Shown here: one piece after another, positions 32,833 to 44,954 of the stretch | How the letters are laid out: each line of letters begins with the position of its first letter | Position numbering within the stretch: the stretch's first letter is position 1 | Assembly: GCA_021396245.1 (NCBI GenBank) | Contig: WNYE01000026.1 | Coordinates: forward strand, 361,314 to 425,313 | DNA length: 64,000 nt | Reading direction: 5' to 3' | Source: Sporothrix humicola | Taxonomy: Eukaryota; Ascomycota; Sordariomycetes; Ophiostomatales; Ophiostomataceae | Made by a program: the position numbers and the translations under genes | Notes under the pieces: model-generated | What the model saw: only the letters and a program-made list of their open reading frames with translations | Database searches by the model: none | What the model was told of the DNA's origin: nothing

Positions 32833-33327
32833 TGGGGAAGCCACTTAGATGCGAGAGGGAGGTGCGACCGCCAGTCACGGAAGGTATGTACGGGTCTGTA
32901 AGGACGCTAAGGCCGGCCCGCGCCGAATGCCCAACTTCACGACTTGTAATCTTCCGTCTTCGTATTTCCTCTTGGAGCTTCTTTTCAAAGTTAGGCGAAG
33001 ACAACTATATTTCATAATTTTGTCGTCGCCTTGCGACGTTTGGCTCATTTTGACTCGTTGCCGTGCATAATATTCGGGCACCAGCTACCCCTCCAAAGCA
33101 AAAATGAGGCTCAGCTCTTGATTAGCCCATCAGGCAGGTCATTTCAGCTCTCATAAATATGTGCCGTCGTCCCTGCTCTTGAAATATTCAGATTTCTGTA
33201 CGAACATGACCGTTTTTCCTCCTCCATAGCAAATACACCTTGACTATCTTGATTCGCAACTCTGTTTCTCTTTTTTTTCTTCTTTTTTTTCTTTTCTTTC
33301 GATAATACGACGCGGACGATTGCTTCG
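32833..33327. other. Intergenic upstream of the HET gene
   Basis: Holds the upstream region of the plus-strand HET gene, including a CT-rich tract at about 33267-33300 just before the start codon. No further gene. Confidence 0.6.
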
Positions 33328-36300
33328 ATGGAGTCAACCCAAGTTGCGCGCAGCGCATACACCCACACGCCTTTTCAGGAAGCGAGCAACATTCGCCTTC
33401 TTCGCCTACTTCCGAGCAGAGACAATACCGCACCCATTCGCTGCCAGCTTTTCGAGTACCCGCTCGACGACTCCGAAGATGCGCACCTGTACGAGGCCCT
33501 CTCATACGTGTGGGGCTCACCAGACAACCCAGAAACCATTTACGTGCAGGACGACAACGACATGTCTGGTCAACGAGCGCTGAATATCACATCGAGCCTT
33601 CATGCAGCGCTGCTGCGTCTTCGAAACCGCTACATTGAGCGGACAATCTGGGTCGATGCAGTATGCATCAACCAGAAAGACAACCAAGAAAAGGGCCAGC
33701 AGGTGCAGATGATGGCCAAAGTCTACAGCAAGGCTGCGCGTGTCATAGTGTGGCTTGGCGATGCCTCAGACGAGAGTGATGAAGCTATGAAGACCCTATA
33801 CGACGCAGCCGGCAGTACATATGCGGAAACACCGATCGAGGAACCGAACAAAAGTGCCATCATCAAGTTACTCGAGCGGCCATGGTTCCAGCGTATCTGG
33901 GTATGTGCATTGATCACGACCATTTCTCTTTTTCTTACCTATATGAAAGCAATGGCCTGTATTGACTATGTATAATATAGATTCTGCAAGAAGTTACGGC
34001 CGCTCGACAGGTTGTTGTCAGATGCGGCTCCATGGAAATGGACGGAAGTGCGTTTTGTGCCGGCATCGATGCGACAAAGCCATTCGAAGAGGAAGATAAG
34101 CAAGAACTGCAAACGCTGCTGCGTTCCATCACCTACATCATTCAAGGTGCCCACTGCAGGGCTCGAAATGAGAACGATCCAGCTGCAACAGGTGGCCGGT
34201 TTTCTCTTCAGATTCGCCCACTGGCTCTCCTTATCAGCATATTCCGGAACCGCAAGGCCACAGACCACCGGGACAAAATATATGCCCTCATGGGAATGTG
34301 CACGGACGACCTGGGCTTGGCAGGGCTTTCCGCTGACTACGGATCTTCGTGGAAAGACGTGTCCCGGAACATGCTGCGGTATGCCACGTCGGACCAAATG
34401 CACATTGACACTTGGGACGGAAACGAAACAGCCGTTATTCGGGGAAATGCATGTTACCTTGGTTTGGTGAGTAGCGTTTTTGAAAATGAAACAACGGCGG
34501 ACAAGGTGTCAGTTGGCATCACATGGGAGTCCTGGTCCATTTGGGATCGCATACGCAACCTGGTGAGAGGGCCTAATAAGGGGGCCTATGAAGTGGATGC
34601 GCCTGCAAAGCCATTTTTACCTGGTGACGTTCTTGTCCTTTTGCAAGGTGCTCGCAGTCCAACAATTGCTCGTCCATACAATGGATACCTGGTTATTATT
34701 GCAAATCCCGTCTATCTCATGGCGAATGAATCTTACCAAGAAATCGACTGGGCATCGAAGGCGAGAGACTTTGATTTTGATAGCGGCCTGTTACTGGTCT
34801 GGAACTGGGGTACCAATGAGGGCTACAGTGAAGATCAAGACCTGGACTGTTTCCCCAAAATCCCGGGCGTATCAAACGCTCCACTTCCTGTTATGCAGGG
34901 CCTTTTGAACAGGGCGGCTGTGACCTGGAACCTTGGCTTGCTCATGGAGAAAACCAAGAAAAAAGGGGGAGAGGACTGGAAGGACTGGCCCGAGTTCCGG
35001 ATGGCAGCAGAGGCATACAGAACAGCACTGGGGGACGAGGACAACTGTGCCTCATCTCTCTCTGAGTCCACTTATGTCCTGTGGGCGGAGGATCTCTGCA
35101 AAGAAGGACATGGAACGACAGCGCTGTCGTTGGCAGCGATCAACAGACACGAGATGGGTGTCCGCCTCATCCTTGATAAATTCAGGTTGCGGTATAATAT
35201 CGATGTAAAAGTGCGGCTCTACTCCATCCGGTCGCCTTTGTTCTGGGCGGTCAAGGGCGGCAATGTGGCCGTTACAGAGCTGCTTCTCGGGCCAGGTCCC
35301 GACGTTGTGGCCACGCCGGACGTTGATATCGACATGGACATTGATATTGATGACGGTGTCGATGCTGGTGTTGGCAAAAATGTTGTCAGCGGTTATGATA
35401 ACGGTGTTATCGACGGTAGTAATGTTTACGGCTTCGATAATGCCCGTTCACTGCTACATATAGCAGCCCTTAACGGACACTTCGATATCGTCCGGATGTT
35501 GCTCGATAGGGGAATTGCCATCGGGGCATCGCAAGCATTGAGACTCGCCGCTGCCAACGGGGACATTGATATCATATCTGAGCTGCTCGATAGGGGCACA
35601 AAATTCGGTCTCAATGTTAACGGTGATTACGGCGGGCGCTCACTGTTAGGCATCGCTGCTGAGAGTGGTCAAATATTCGCTGTGAAGCTGCTACTCGACA
35701 GGCGCGCCTCCATCAATAACTGCGATGAGTATAGCGGCAAAACTCCACTGTCATATGCCGCGGAGAAAGGACATGCAGATGTCCTGCATCTGCTGCTTGA
35801 CGAGGGCGCCAACCCTGAGAAAACGGGAGAGCACGAAAGACACAAGACGGCGCTATTCTTTGCATGTACCAATGGCCAGCTTACCGCTGCCCAGCTGCTG
35901 CTGGACCGAGGCGCCAACATTGATGTCAAAGACGATCGAGATAAAACGCTCTTTTACAATGCCTGCATTGATGGCAAGAATGATCTGGTTGACTTTTTGG
36001 TGGCCAATGGAGCCGACATCAATGCCAAACCTGAGCATGAGGATCCTGTGCTATATTCAGTCGTCAACGACGGGCATGAGGAAATTGCTCGCACGCTTAT
36101 CACCAATGGCGCAGACGTTAACGTCTGTGATAGTGTTGGACGTACGCCGCTGATATCTGCTGCCAGCAGGGGAAACGAGACGATCACCCAGCTCCTGCTC
36201 GACCACGGTGCCAACATTGAAATGCCAGACAGCTTTGGCTATACACCGTTTGCCTATGCTGCTCAAAGTGGGAAAAGGGAAGTCGTGCAGCTTCTGCTAG

Positions 36301-36335
36301 ACAATGGGGCCAACCCCTGGGTGCAGCAACCATGA
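33328..36335 (+). CDS. HET-domain protein with C-terminal ankyrin repeats
   Basis: 975 residues from join(33328..33900,33981..36335). The 80-bp intron (donor GTATGT, acceptor AATATAG) splits the conserved motif so that QRIW joins ILQEVTAA. The HET domain (about 55-215) shows YEALSYVWG, the block IWVDAVCINQKD, the helix QVQMMAKVYSKAARVIVWLG and PWFQRIWILQEV. HET domains trigger heterokaryon-incompatibility cell death when activated. A middle part contains DKIYALMGMC, the usual closing motif of the HET region. Residues about 565-972 form some eleven ankyrin repeats (for example GKTPLSYAAEKGHADVLHLLLDEGAN), a likely recognition or interaction surface. Between repeats 2 and 3 there is an Asp-rich insert (about 35311-35445). 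The repeats differ from each other, so there is no sign of recent array expansion. No NACHT domain is present. The partner locus is unknown. Confidence 0.92.
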
Positions 36336-37083
36336 CAGCACATCTTTTTCTCGGGGGTGCCGGCATATCATGTGCAAGAGAAACCCCGGAAAGCCTCTTA
36401 TCTAATTTACTTCCATATTTCCGGACTTTTTTGTCGAAAGTAGCCATTTTTATCGATTTTATTTTTATTGATTTTTGAATAACGTGGACTGGGGGAGACT
36501 GCTCGTGTATCTATCATAAATAACCCCAGATTTTTGTGTAAATGACACAGGTTGACATGTATGAAATGGCAATTGACAGATGAACAATAACGGCGGCTGC
36601 CGAGCAGTTCGTACCAATGAATGTCGTATGGCCCCCAATACCGAAGCCGTCAATATCAAACGTAATGAAAAAGAAGACCGTAGAAAAAAACAACTGAAAG
36701 AGGATAAAAACCACGACGCAGAAACAAAAGAAAAGAAGATACAAGGAAAAGGCATGAAAAAAGAAAGAAGAAAAAAAGAAGAAAGCATGGCATGTAGTTA
36801 ACAGACGCCTTAAGGCCTGAAAAGTAGCGTGCTCCGTGGAGAGCCCTGCATCAGCTGCACATCGGCTCCGTTAGTACGTCGTATGCATCATGCCACACTT
36901 CACAGGATGCCACACCTCACCGTTACCATGTTTTGCGAGCAAACAAAGTACAGTATCCACCAACTCGTTGCTGGTTCGCGGTAAATTCCCACGCGGTGTT
37001 CACGGGCTGACGGGTCCACGGGATGTTCACGGGAACCAAAACCGGGCAACGTATGGCTCGGGTCGCTGCGGGCAGCCGCTGTC
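36336..37083. other. Gap between convergent genes
   Basis: Shared 3' region of the HET and MFS genes. AT-rich, with A-rich runs near 36690-36790. ACGTCGTAT occurs at 36876-36884. No gene recognised. Confidence 0.6.
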
Positions 37084-39093
37084 TTAGACAGTGTTGGTGT
37101 TATTTGTCGCAGATTTATTTTTGAGATCACCCCGCCGCACGAGAAAACAGAAAAAGAAGGAGACGACCAGCAGGATGCCCTGAAAGACGACACTGAAGCG
37201 CGGACTCGTCTTTTCCAGCAAAGCCTGGCTCACAGGGTTGCCAATGAGCGAGGCGACACTGACCAGGGCGTAGCAGCTGCCGAGCCACATGCCGAACCCA
37301 CGGCCATTGCAGAGACGGCTCAAGCAGGTGGCTGCATGGCGAAAGGGGACAAAGGAAGAAAAAGCAAGTCAGTATGAACGTGAGAAGAAAAAAAAGAAAA
37401 CAAAAAAGAAATATAAGAGCGGTCAGAGCAGACATGCCAGTCAACACATGGCGGCCTCCAACGGGCAGAGGAAGGAAAAGGAAACTTACCGGCCAGAGGA
37501 ACAAACGAGCCCGTGCCCACGCCCATGAGAAACGCCACAAAGTACAGGGCGACGGCACTGTGGTCGCCAAAGGGGACCCAGACGACGAAAACCGTCAAGA
37601 CGGTCAGTGCCGTCATAGCCAGGGTGACGTTGAACGGCCCAAACCGCGAAGCCAGCCAGGAGGGAATGGTCCGACCAGGGACGGCGCCAATGTTGTAGAC
37701 CATCTGAAAGTAAAAGACATCGCCCAGGCCCGTCCGGGCGGCAAAGTAGGGCAGGGAGCCCCATTGTGTGTAGAGAACGAATTCGTAGACTGGACAAAGA
37801 GAGGGCACGTTAGCATGGATAATGGGAATTGCACATTTCTGCATCTGCATCTGCATCTGCATCTGTGCATATGTATATCTCTCTCTTCGACAAAGGCGAC
37901 CAACCAAAGACACAAATGGTAAACAGCCAGAAGCCACGGTCGGCAAAATGGCTCAAGGAGCCGGAGTCCGCGGCCCAGAGGGCTGTCTGCGAGTACCAGG
38001 GTGCTGGAGAAGGCAAAGGCGCTGTCTGGCTGTCCGAGGCGTCGTTGTCGTTCACGCAGTTGCGTGGACTTCCGTCTTTTCCAGCCGCCTCAGTGGAGGT
38101 CGTCTTTGTTACGGTGACGGTGATCTCGATGGGCGAGTCCAGACTGGGGTTTCTCTGATCGTGGTCGTGACTGTGATCGTGATCACTCGCTGAGGCTGGC
38201 CCTTTCTCTCTCTTTTCCTTCTTCTCTTCTGTCGCCGGCAGACGACTCCCCCACACAACGAGGACACAGCCTATCAGCTCCATGGCCCCAATGACCGACG
38301 ACAGCCAGAACATGCTGACAGGCCAGGTGTTGGGCGCGGTGTGGGCCAGTAGAGCACGCAGCATTAACGAGAACAGGAGACCGCCAAGGGGTGCGCCCGT
38401 CGAGACAACGCCTGTGGCGGCAGCACTGTGTTTGAGGCTAGGAGACACCTCGAAAATGTGGTCGACAACGACAAAAGCGGCCGTCGAGGGCAGGGCCGAG
38501 GCAATACCGGCGACGACCATGCAGGCCATGAACTGACCATACGTAGAGCACCACGCCATGGCCAGGAAAGAGACCCAGTATACAACACTCGAGGGCACAA
38601 GAAGTAAAGACATTCTCACGGAAGAAGGAGACGACGACGCTCGGTCAAGCAGAATGCCACTCAACAGACCAAAAAAGCAGTTTAGGAAGCCAAGCACCGA
38701 GCTGATCCAGGAAATGGCATCGTCATTGTTCCCGCCACGGAAATCTTTCAGTTGGTGCTCTTCCCAGTAAACCTGGAAGAGGCCAAAGGCGGACATCAAG
38801 CCGTAGGTGGGCATTGTCAAGCAGACGGCACCGAGAACGACAATCCATGCCGACCAGACAGAGTATTGGGGTGAGCTACTAGAAGCTGAAGAAGTTGTGT
38901 CTGTGTGGGCTGTAGTTTGGGTCTTTTCGAGAACATTTGATTCGTTAATGGGAGAGGTGCTGTCCCTGTCAAATATTTGTCAGTGATTAGGATAAGAGTG
39001 GTGATCTCGAAGGAACGGCTTAAAAAAGCAAGCAAAATGCACGCGGCTCTTTTTGTAAGTCTCTTACGTCTCCCAGTGCACCGTAGCTTGCAT
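37084..39093 (-). CDS. MFS transporter, monocarboxylate-porter (MCT) type
   Basis: 541 residues from complement(join(37084..37331,37490..37789,37914..38965,39068..39093)), introns 102, 124 and 158 bp; all phases fit. Exon 1 is only 26 nt, giving MQATVHWETDSTSP. About 12 hydrophobic segments are visible. Segment 1 is WIVVLGAVCLTMPTYGLMSAFGLFQVYW, typical of fungal MCT-like (TC 2.A.1.13) carriers, with the N-terminal SAW before it. A long cytosolic loop of about 75 residues between segments 6 and 7 is charged and His/Asp-rich (DHDHSHDHDQ). The exon 2-3 join gives FWLFTIFYEFVLYTQWGSLPYF. Fungal members move monocarboxylates, riboflavin or unknown solutes; the substrate cannot be read here. The start is the weak point: the frame is open upstream to an AG at about 39155, and an alternative exon beginning MVSPSSPENPDQF exists at about 39251 but needs a poor donor. 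Confidence 0.82.
37841..37864. repeat. Tandem hexamer (GCATCT)4 inside an MFS intron
   Basis: Four perfect GCATCT copies on the plus strand (AGATGC on the coding strand) in the second intron of the transporter gene. They keep a frame open through the intron and would give a spurious DADADAD run if the intron were retained. Confidence 0.92.
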
Positions 39094-42000
39094 TAATGGT
39101 CTCTTCACTTGCTTTTTGGGCTTCCATAGCAGCGGGGAGAAGACATGGGGGCCCTGAAACGTGCATGGAGTAGAGAAAAAGCAAGCAAACGTACATGGCG
39201 ATGAATTGGTCAGGGTTCTCAGGCGACGAAGGAGACACCATTGTGACTGTAGGCTCTGATGGCCTAGAAGAAAGCCGATTTGTTCGAGGAGAATGGATGA
39301 CAGGCGTAGAAAGCAATGTTGGAGAACAATGTCGACTTTTGCCTCTTAGAAATATGTGCTGCAATTGTGGCCTGCAAAGAGGTTTTGATATCGACGATGA
39401 TATGGTATGTAAAGAGAAAGAGAAGAAGAATATCATATACTGACAAAACAGCTCGAAGAGGGCATCGAAGTCGTGTTATAGATGTTTGGCTTTCATCTGG
39501 GAGTCTGTCTTCAAAGAACGCTGAGTATCACATCTCTTTTTTCTCACTTTCGTCTCTGCATCGAGGACACTGGCCCATCTAGGAAGTCGCGGGCAGCGCG
39601 TACCAACAACACAGGCAGCACCAGAGCCATTCACTACTTCCCTTCTAGAATAATGCCTCGTATTTCTTCCATGGTCGCTCTTTCCTTTTGTGTAACCTTG
39701 TCAGCCATGGCAGTCGCTGCCCAGAGCGCTTCTTGATCCATCGCTCTTTCCTTTCTTTCTTCACTTTCTCATCACTTTCCTCTCTCCCGATCACCTTCCT
39801 CCTTCCTCATTCTCTCGTACATTCGCACTTTCCTTGCTTTTGCGTATGTAGGGGGCCGGAATTCAACTGCACGACAAACACCATCAAAGACCATGGACAA
39901 TGATATCCGTGTCTTTCACGCTCTTCACAATTGCCTATGACTTTGGCTTTGCCGTTTTACCTCTTTGCCTTTTACCCTCATCTCGGGACCGTGCTCTGCA
40001 TTTGTCGTTTCGATGCACTCTCTTTTGTTGGCTCTCAAGGTATGGCCAATCCGAGTTCGAGTTTCAAACGGATGTGGGCTGAAGTCAGCAGAAATAAATA
40101 AAAGTCCGAGAACAGACAGACTGAAAGAGGGAACGACGTGCATTCGGATGTTATTTTGACTGTTGGTGCTTCTCAGATGAGTTACCACGTCCGTCATTTT
40201 TCTGATTTTTCTGATTTTTGTCACTTCTTGTCACTTTTGTGTTCCATTACCGACATTCTTACTCGTTCATTTCTTATATTCTCTCCTTCACGTCTCTCAT
40301 CTTGCACCCCAGCCGACCAATACAAAAGGGGAAAAGTAAACATCATCAACGACTAGCATCGACGCCAATGGGTAAAACCGCGATAGCCCGTCAACTATCC
40401 GCCAGCTAAGCCCTTTACTACGCCCGTTATAATCGCCGACATGTGAAGTGCTTGCCATGCACGTCTATATTACGACACCCTCCTTTCGTTTTCCATTTCC
40501 ATACTTTGGCCCTCTCTCTTCTCTTGCCATTCTCGACCGCCAACATCATCCCTCCTCCATCTCTCGTGCATCGCATCTCGTCCAACACATGTCTGTTGGT
40601 TCGACGTGGCAGCCTGGCAGCTGAATGATCGCCGATGTGACTTTCTTCCAATATTTATGTGCCTCTTTTCCATCTTTTACATTCGTGCTTCCGTTGCTCC
40701 CCGGATTGTCCCCTTTGGCCCCCAACCGGCTCTACTTTCCTCCTCTCCGCCTTCTCTGTAAAGGCCAGTAGAGTATTCTGATTTCCTGACCGCAAACACC
40801 CAAATCTCCAACAGACGGCAATTTCTGTCTGCAGGGAGGTATTGCCAGCACAGCCTTGGCCTTGCAGTGTCTGAACAGGAAATGTTGTGCGCCCTCAAAC
40901 GCTCTGAAAGCGCCTTTAGACAAATCAGACAAAGGACAAACGTAAAGAGTACCCCGTGTGTGAACAACAGAACAGCAATGTGACGCAACGCAGCCTGCAG
41001 AAAATGTAGAACTTTGTGCTATCCACTGTGACTGCTACTCTGCAACTCTGCGACTGACGTTACACAGTCACGTATTTTTGTGATGACATTCTGATGTTGT
41101 GTCCTTCCAAAACTGACGAAATGCATCCCCGCCAAGATGCCATTTCTCATTTCTCACCTTTCTTTTCTGTTTCTTTCCCTTCCACACTTACCTACATCAA
41201 CCTGCATCCCCGCGTTCATCACGGGATCACACACGGCCGTGCCTAGATGAGACAAAACAGTCACAGAGCCGCGAGTGTCATGAAGTTTGGACGTTCTCTG
41301 GGTGCCCATCCTAAGTAATATCTTAGTAACACACACCGCATATTTGCTTCTTCTCCATTTACCCACGCCTATTAATAATGCCTGCTCTTTAACGACATAC
41401 ACACTTTACGTTTCCCCCACGCCTCCCCCACCGAGTCGCGCTTGGAATGCAAGACCACAGCCGAGAAAGTACTATTACTGCGAGGTTGTTGGTGAAGAGT
41501 ATGTCATGGTTGCACAAGAGTAAAGGTTAAAGTGTAAAGAGGTAAAGTGAAGTGAAGTGCATCTGCGGGCATGCAAGAAAGTGGAAAAAATATTATAATG
41601 AGGATGCATAAGAGAGAAAGAGGAGAAGGGGGAGGAGAAGGAAGAATAAAATAAATACGGAAAAAGGACGAAAGAAGAGTTTTTGGAAAAAGAAAGGCGA
41701 CCTCCAGAAAAAGCAATACGAGGGCAGCAGCTCAGCTCCGTCAACCAATAAAAGACGCCGGCCACAACGACCGTCTGTCCATAGAATGTCCAGGACTGTT
41801 GACCGTCCGCGGCGAGTTGATGCCCAGCTCCGAGTTCTGCACGAGGCCATGCAAGAGGCATGCAAGAGGCCATGCAAGATCAAATATCGGTGCATATGCC
41901 GGCCTCGAGGACTGGATGCGAGTGGACGAGCGAGGGTGAATGAACGAGGGCGAACAAGAGCGAATAAGAGGAGGAGAGGTGAACATGAGAACAGCAGGAA

Positions 42001-43288
42001 GAAGCAAACATACGAAAACGAGGTCAGACAGGCTACAGGAAGACCGCAAAACACAACGCCATGCTCCGGATTTGGCCATTTTCGACCTTTTCTCATTTTG
42101 TGCATTTTTCTGCATATTCTGCATGCCCTCTGCCTCTGCTCTTTTGCCCTTCGGACCCGTCGTGTTCTCAAGGTCAGCTACCGCCCATGGCGCCGGTCTC
42201 TTGGAATCCCAGAAGACTCGTGTCCCTCGAGCCCAGTTCCCTGAAGTTCCCATACCCATGGATATGCCAGCTGCATGGTCCTTACGCTGGGTAGAAAAAA
42301 GGCACCGAAGTGTCGAAAACGACGACAAGCGTTGCGGAGGATCGACAGCTAGAGCACAGCGTCTGTCTTGCTTTACTTTTATTTTCCTTTTTTCCTTGAC
42401 AGGTACCCATAGCTAGAATGTTAAAGAACGGGTTCAAGTTTATTACCATAGTCCGCAGAAACAGTATAGAGAATATGCGATGCTTTCTGCTTTACTTGCA
42501 TGCTCGTACCGTGCTGTTCTGTTCACCTTTAGCCATCTTTACTCTGCTCCTTCCCTTTCTCTTCGTCCTCTCATTCCCTTCACTTTGCTCTTTCCCTCTT
42601 TCCATCTTGCTCTCACCTTCCCTTCACTTTTCTTTCTCCTTCTGCCGAAGCTGCTCGGACCAACCCTCGGGGCAATAGCACCGGCCACTGCCTTCTGCCA
42701 CTGCCCAAATGGGAAGTTCTTGAATGTTCGACCACGTCAACCACGTCATTGAACGTGCGATGCCCAGTGTTTTCATCGCGGTGAGGAAGGAGCGTCGTTT
42801 GCAAACAAAACTTCCCCTTTGAAATAGCAGAATGAGGAAGGAACGATGGTCATAAAAGTAAATGTTGTCCAGGCAGCGCAACACCCCGTGACCGCGATGA
42901 GGGTAGCGACTTCCCTTTTTGACTGTTTTTGTTCCGTTTGCCGTCTCGTGGCTCTTTCCTCTTTCTGTTTTTTTCTGTTGCTTTCTGTTGCTCTTGCCAT
43001 TCACTGCCCTTTCCCTCTCTTTCCCTCCTCTTTCCCTCGTTGAGAATTTTCCTATATCTTGTCTCCCTCCCTCCCTCCCTCCCTCCTTCTCTCTCTTCCC
43101 TCCTTTCCTTCTTCCTACCTTTCTTCACCATCTCTTCCCCCTTCCCCTTTTCGCCTCATCTTGAGATATCCCAACTCTTCTCTATTATTGCTCCCATCTC
43201 CTCACATCCTATATCGCTTTGGCACTGCCAACCACCACCCACCCACCCAACGCATTCCGTCGTCAGCCAACTACCACGACCACCCACT
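39094..43288. other. Long intergenic region (4.2 kb)
   Basis: Between divergent MFS and aminomutase genes. No convincing gene. At 39653-39736 a 27-residue ORF (MPRISSMVALSFCVTLSAMA...) looks like an isolated signal peptide but no downstream exon with good splice sites was found. The plus strand is CT-rich at 42500-43150, the leader of the aminomutase gene, and includes (CTCC)6 at 43063-43086. ORFs near 41741-42328 have no family features. Confidence 0.6.
43063..43086. repeat. Microsatellite (CTCC)6
   Basis: Six perfect CTCC copies in the pyrimidine-rich leader, about 200 bp upstream of the aminomutase start codon. Confidence 0.93.
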
Positions 43289-44954
43289 ATGCGTTACGCT
43301 CTCTTCCAGGGCCAAAAGGCTCTCCGGGCGATGCCCGGCCTCGCTAAACGTGTCTTCCTGACGACGTCCACCATGCCCAAGACCACGACTCGCGGCATCG
43401 CTACCTTCCCTGCCCGCATGGGTCCCGCTGGTGCCTCTGCCGCCGCCGAGCACGTCCAGCACGCCCAGCACGAGACTGCCGCTCCCATCCAGGAAGCCAC
43501 CGCTCCCGTTGTCGACACCATTGGCCCTCGTGACGAGTTCTGGCGCAAGATTCCTGTCTGGAAGGACGTCACTGCCGAGCAGTTCCTCTCCTATGCCTGG
43601 GGTGTAAGTGCCTCCTTCTTTTTTTTTAACTTTTTTTTTGTGCCGACTAACAACCACAGATCAAGAACACGGTTCAGGGCGAGCTTAAGCTGGCCCGCTT
43701 CCTCGAGCAGGTCCTCCCCGACACTGTGCCCATGACTGATGTCTCGGCCGACAAGGACAAGGTCCAGACCCGCGACGAGCTGGTGACGGACGTCGTCGAC
43801 GGCATCAAGGCCGCCACCATGTCGACCCGCATGACGCCCTACATTCTCAGCCGCATCAACTGGTCGAACCCCCGCAACGATCCCGTCTTCCGCCAGTTTA
43901 TCCCGGCCAAGTCCCGCATGCTGCCCGACCACCCCAAGTTGACCCTGGACTCGCTGCACGAGCACGCCGACTCGCCCGTTAACGGCCTGGTCCACCGCTA
44001 CACCGACAAGGCTCTCTTCCTGCGTGAGTACATATTGCTTTCTGTTCTTCTTCTCTCATCTTACTAACGTGTCTTGTAGCCACCTCGGTTTGCCCCACGT
44101 ACTGCATGTTCTGCACTCGCTCGTACGCCGTTGGTGCCGACACGGATTCGGTCAAGAAGGCGTCGATGAAGCCCATCAAGCGCCGTTGGGACGAGGCCCT
44201 CGCCTACGTCGAGAACACCCCCCAGCTGCAGGACATTGTCATCTCGGGCGGCGACGCCTACTACCTGCTGCCCGACCAGCTCAAGTACATTGGCGAGCGC
44301 CTGCTGGCCATGCCCAACATCAAGCGCTTCCGCTTCGCCTCCAAGGGCCTGGCCGTCGCGCCTGCCCGTTTTCTGGACAGCAAGGACGACTGGTTCCAGG
44401 CGCTCGTCGAGGTCTCCGTTGCTGCCCGCAAGGCCGGCAAGGCCATGGCCCTCCACACGCACTTTAACCACCCCAACGAGATCTCGTGGATCTCCAAGCT
44501 GGCGGCCCGCCGCCTCTTTGAGGTCGGTGTCATGGTGCGCAACCAGACGGTGCTTATGCGCGGCGTCAACGATGATACCGCCACCATGGCCTCGCTGATC
44601 CGCAACCTGGCAGACAACAACATCTTCCCCTACTATGTCTACCAGTGCGACATGGTCGAAAAGGTCGAGCACCTGCGGACCCCGCTGCAGACCATTCTGG
44701 ATCTGGAGGCCCAGCTCCGCGGCAGCATCGCCGGCTTCATGATGCCCCAGTTTGTTGTTGATTTGCCTGGCGGTGGCGGCAAGCGTCTTGCATGCTCGCA
44801 CCTGTCGTACGACCGCGCCACGGGCGTGTCGCGCTTCATGGCGCCCGCCGTCACGGGCCGCGACAAGGACAACAAGGTGTATGAATACTACGACCCCGTC
44901 GACACTGTGGTCGGTGCTGGCGCCGGCGCCGACACCCCCAACGACAACCAGTAG
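43289..44954 (+). CDS. Radical-SAM lysine 2,3-aminomutase family protein, predicted mitochondrial
   Basis: 517 residues from join(43289..43603,43660..44023,44080..44954), two 56-bp introns (donors GTAAGT, GTGAGT; acceptors CACAG, TGTAG). The first 60 residues are Arg/Lys/Ser/Thr-rich with almost no acidic residues, a likely mitochondrial presequence. The radical-SAM cluster motif CxxxCxxC is C231-PTY-C235-MF-C238, followed by the expected aromatic/basic RSYAVG. Other family blocks are DEFWRKIPVWKDV, SRINW, NGLVHRYTDKALFL before the cluster, ISGGDAYYL after it, HTHFNHPNEI, and NQTVLMRGVNDD. The enzyme class uses S-adenosylmethionine, a 4Fe-4S cluster and PLP to move an amino group from C2 to C3 of lysine or a related amino acid. 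The PLP-binding part seems kept (MMPQFVVDLPGGGGK). The actual substrate in fungi is not established. A 297-residue antisense ORF is a codon-bias shadow. Confidence 0.9.

Noticed and set aside
37810..37913. Continuation of the MFS exon into a DADADA repeat
   Set aside because: It is intron sequence. A GTGTCT donor at 37913 and an acceptor at 37790 restore the transporter helix, whereas reading on gives a polar repeat and an early stop.
39653..39736. Short ORF resembling a signal peptide
   Set aside because: It stops after 27 residues and no donor/acceptor pair joins it convincingly to the Cys-containing frame near 39850-39903, so no secreted-protein gene can be claimed.
41741..42328. 195-residue minus-strand ORF
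   Set aside because: No recognisable domain or conserved block; composition changes halfway with a CT-rich end. Possible but not supportable.
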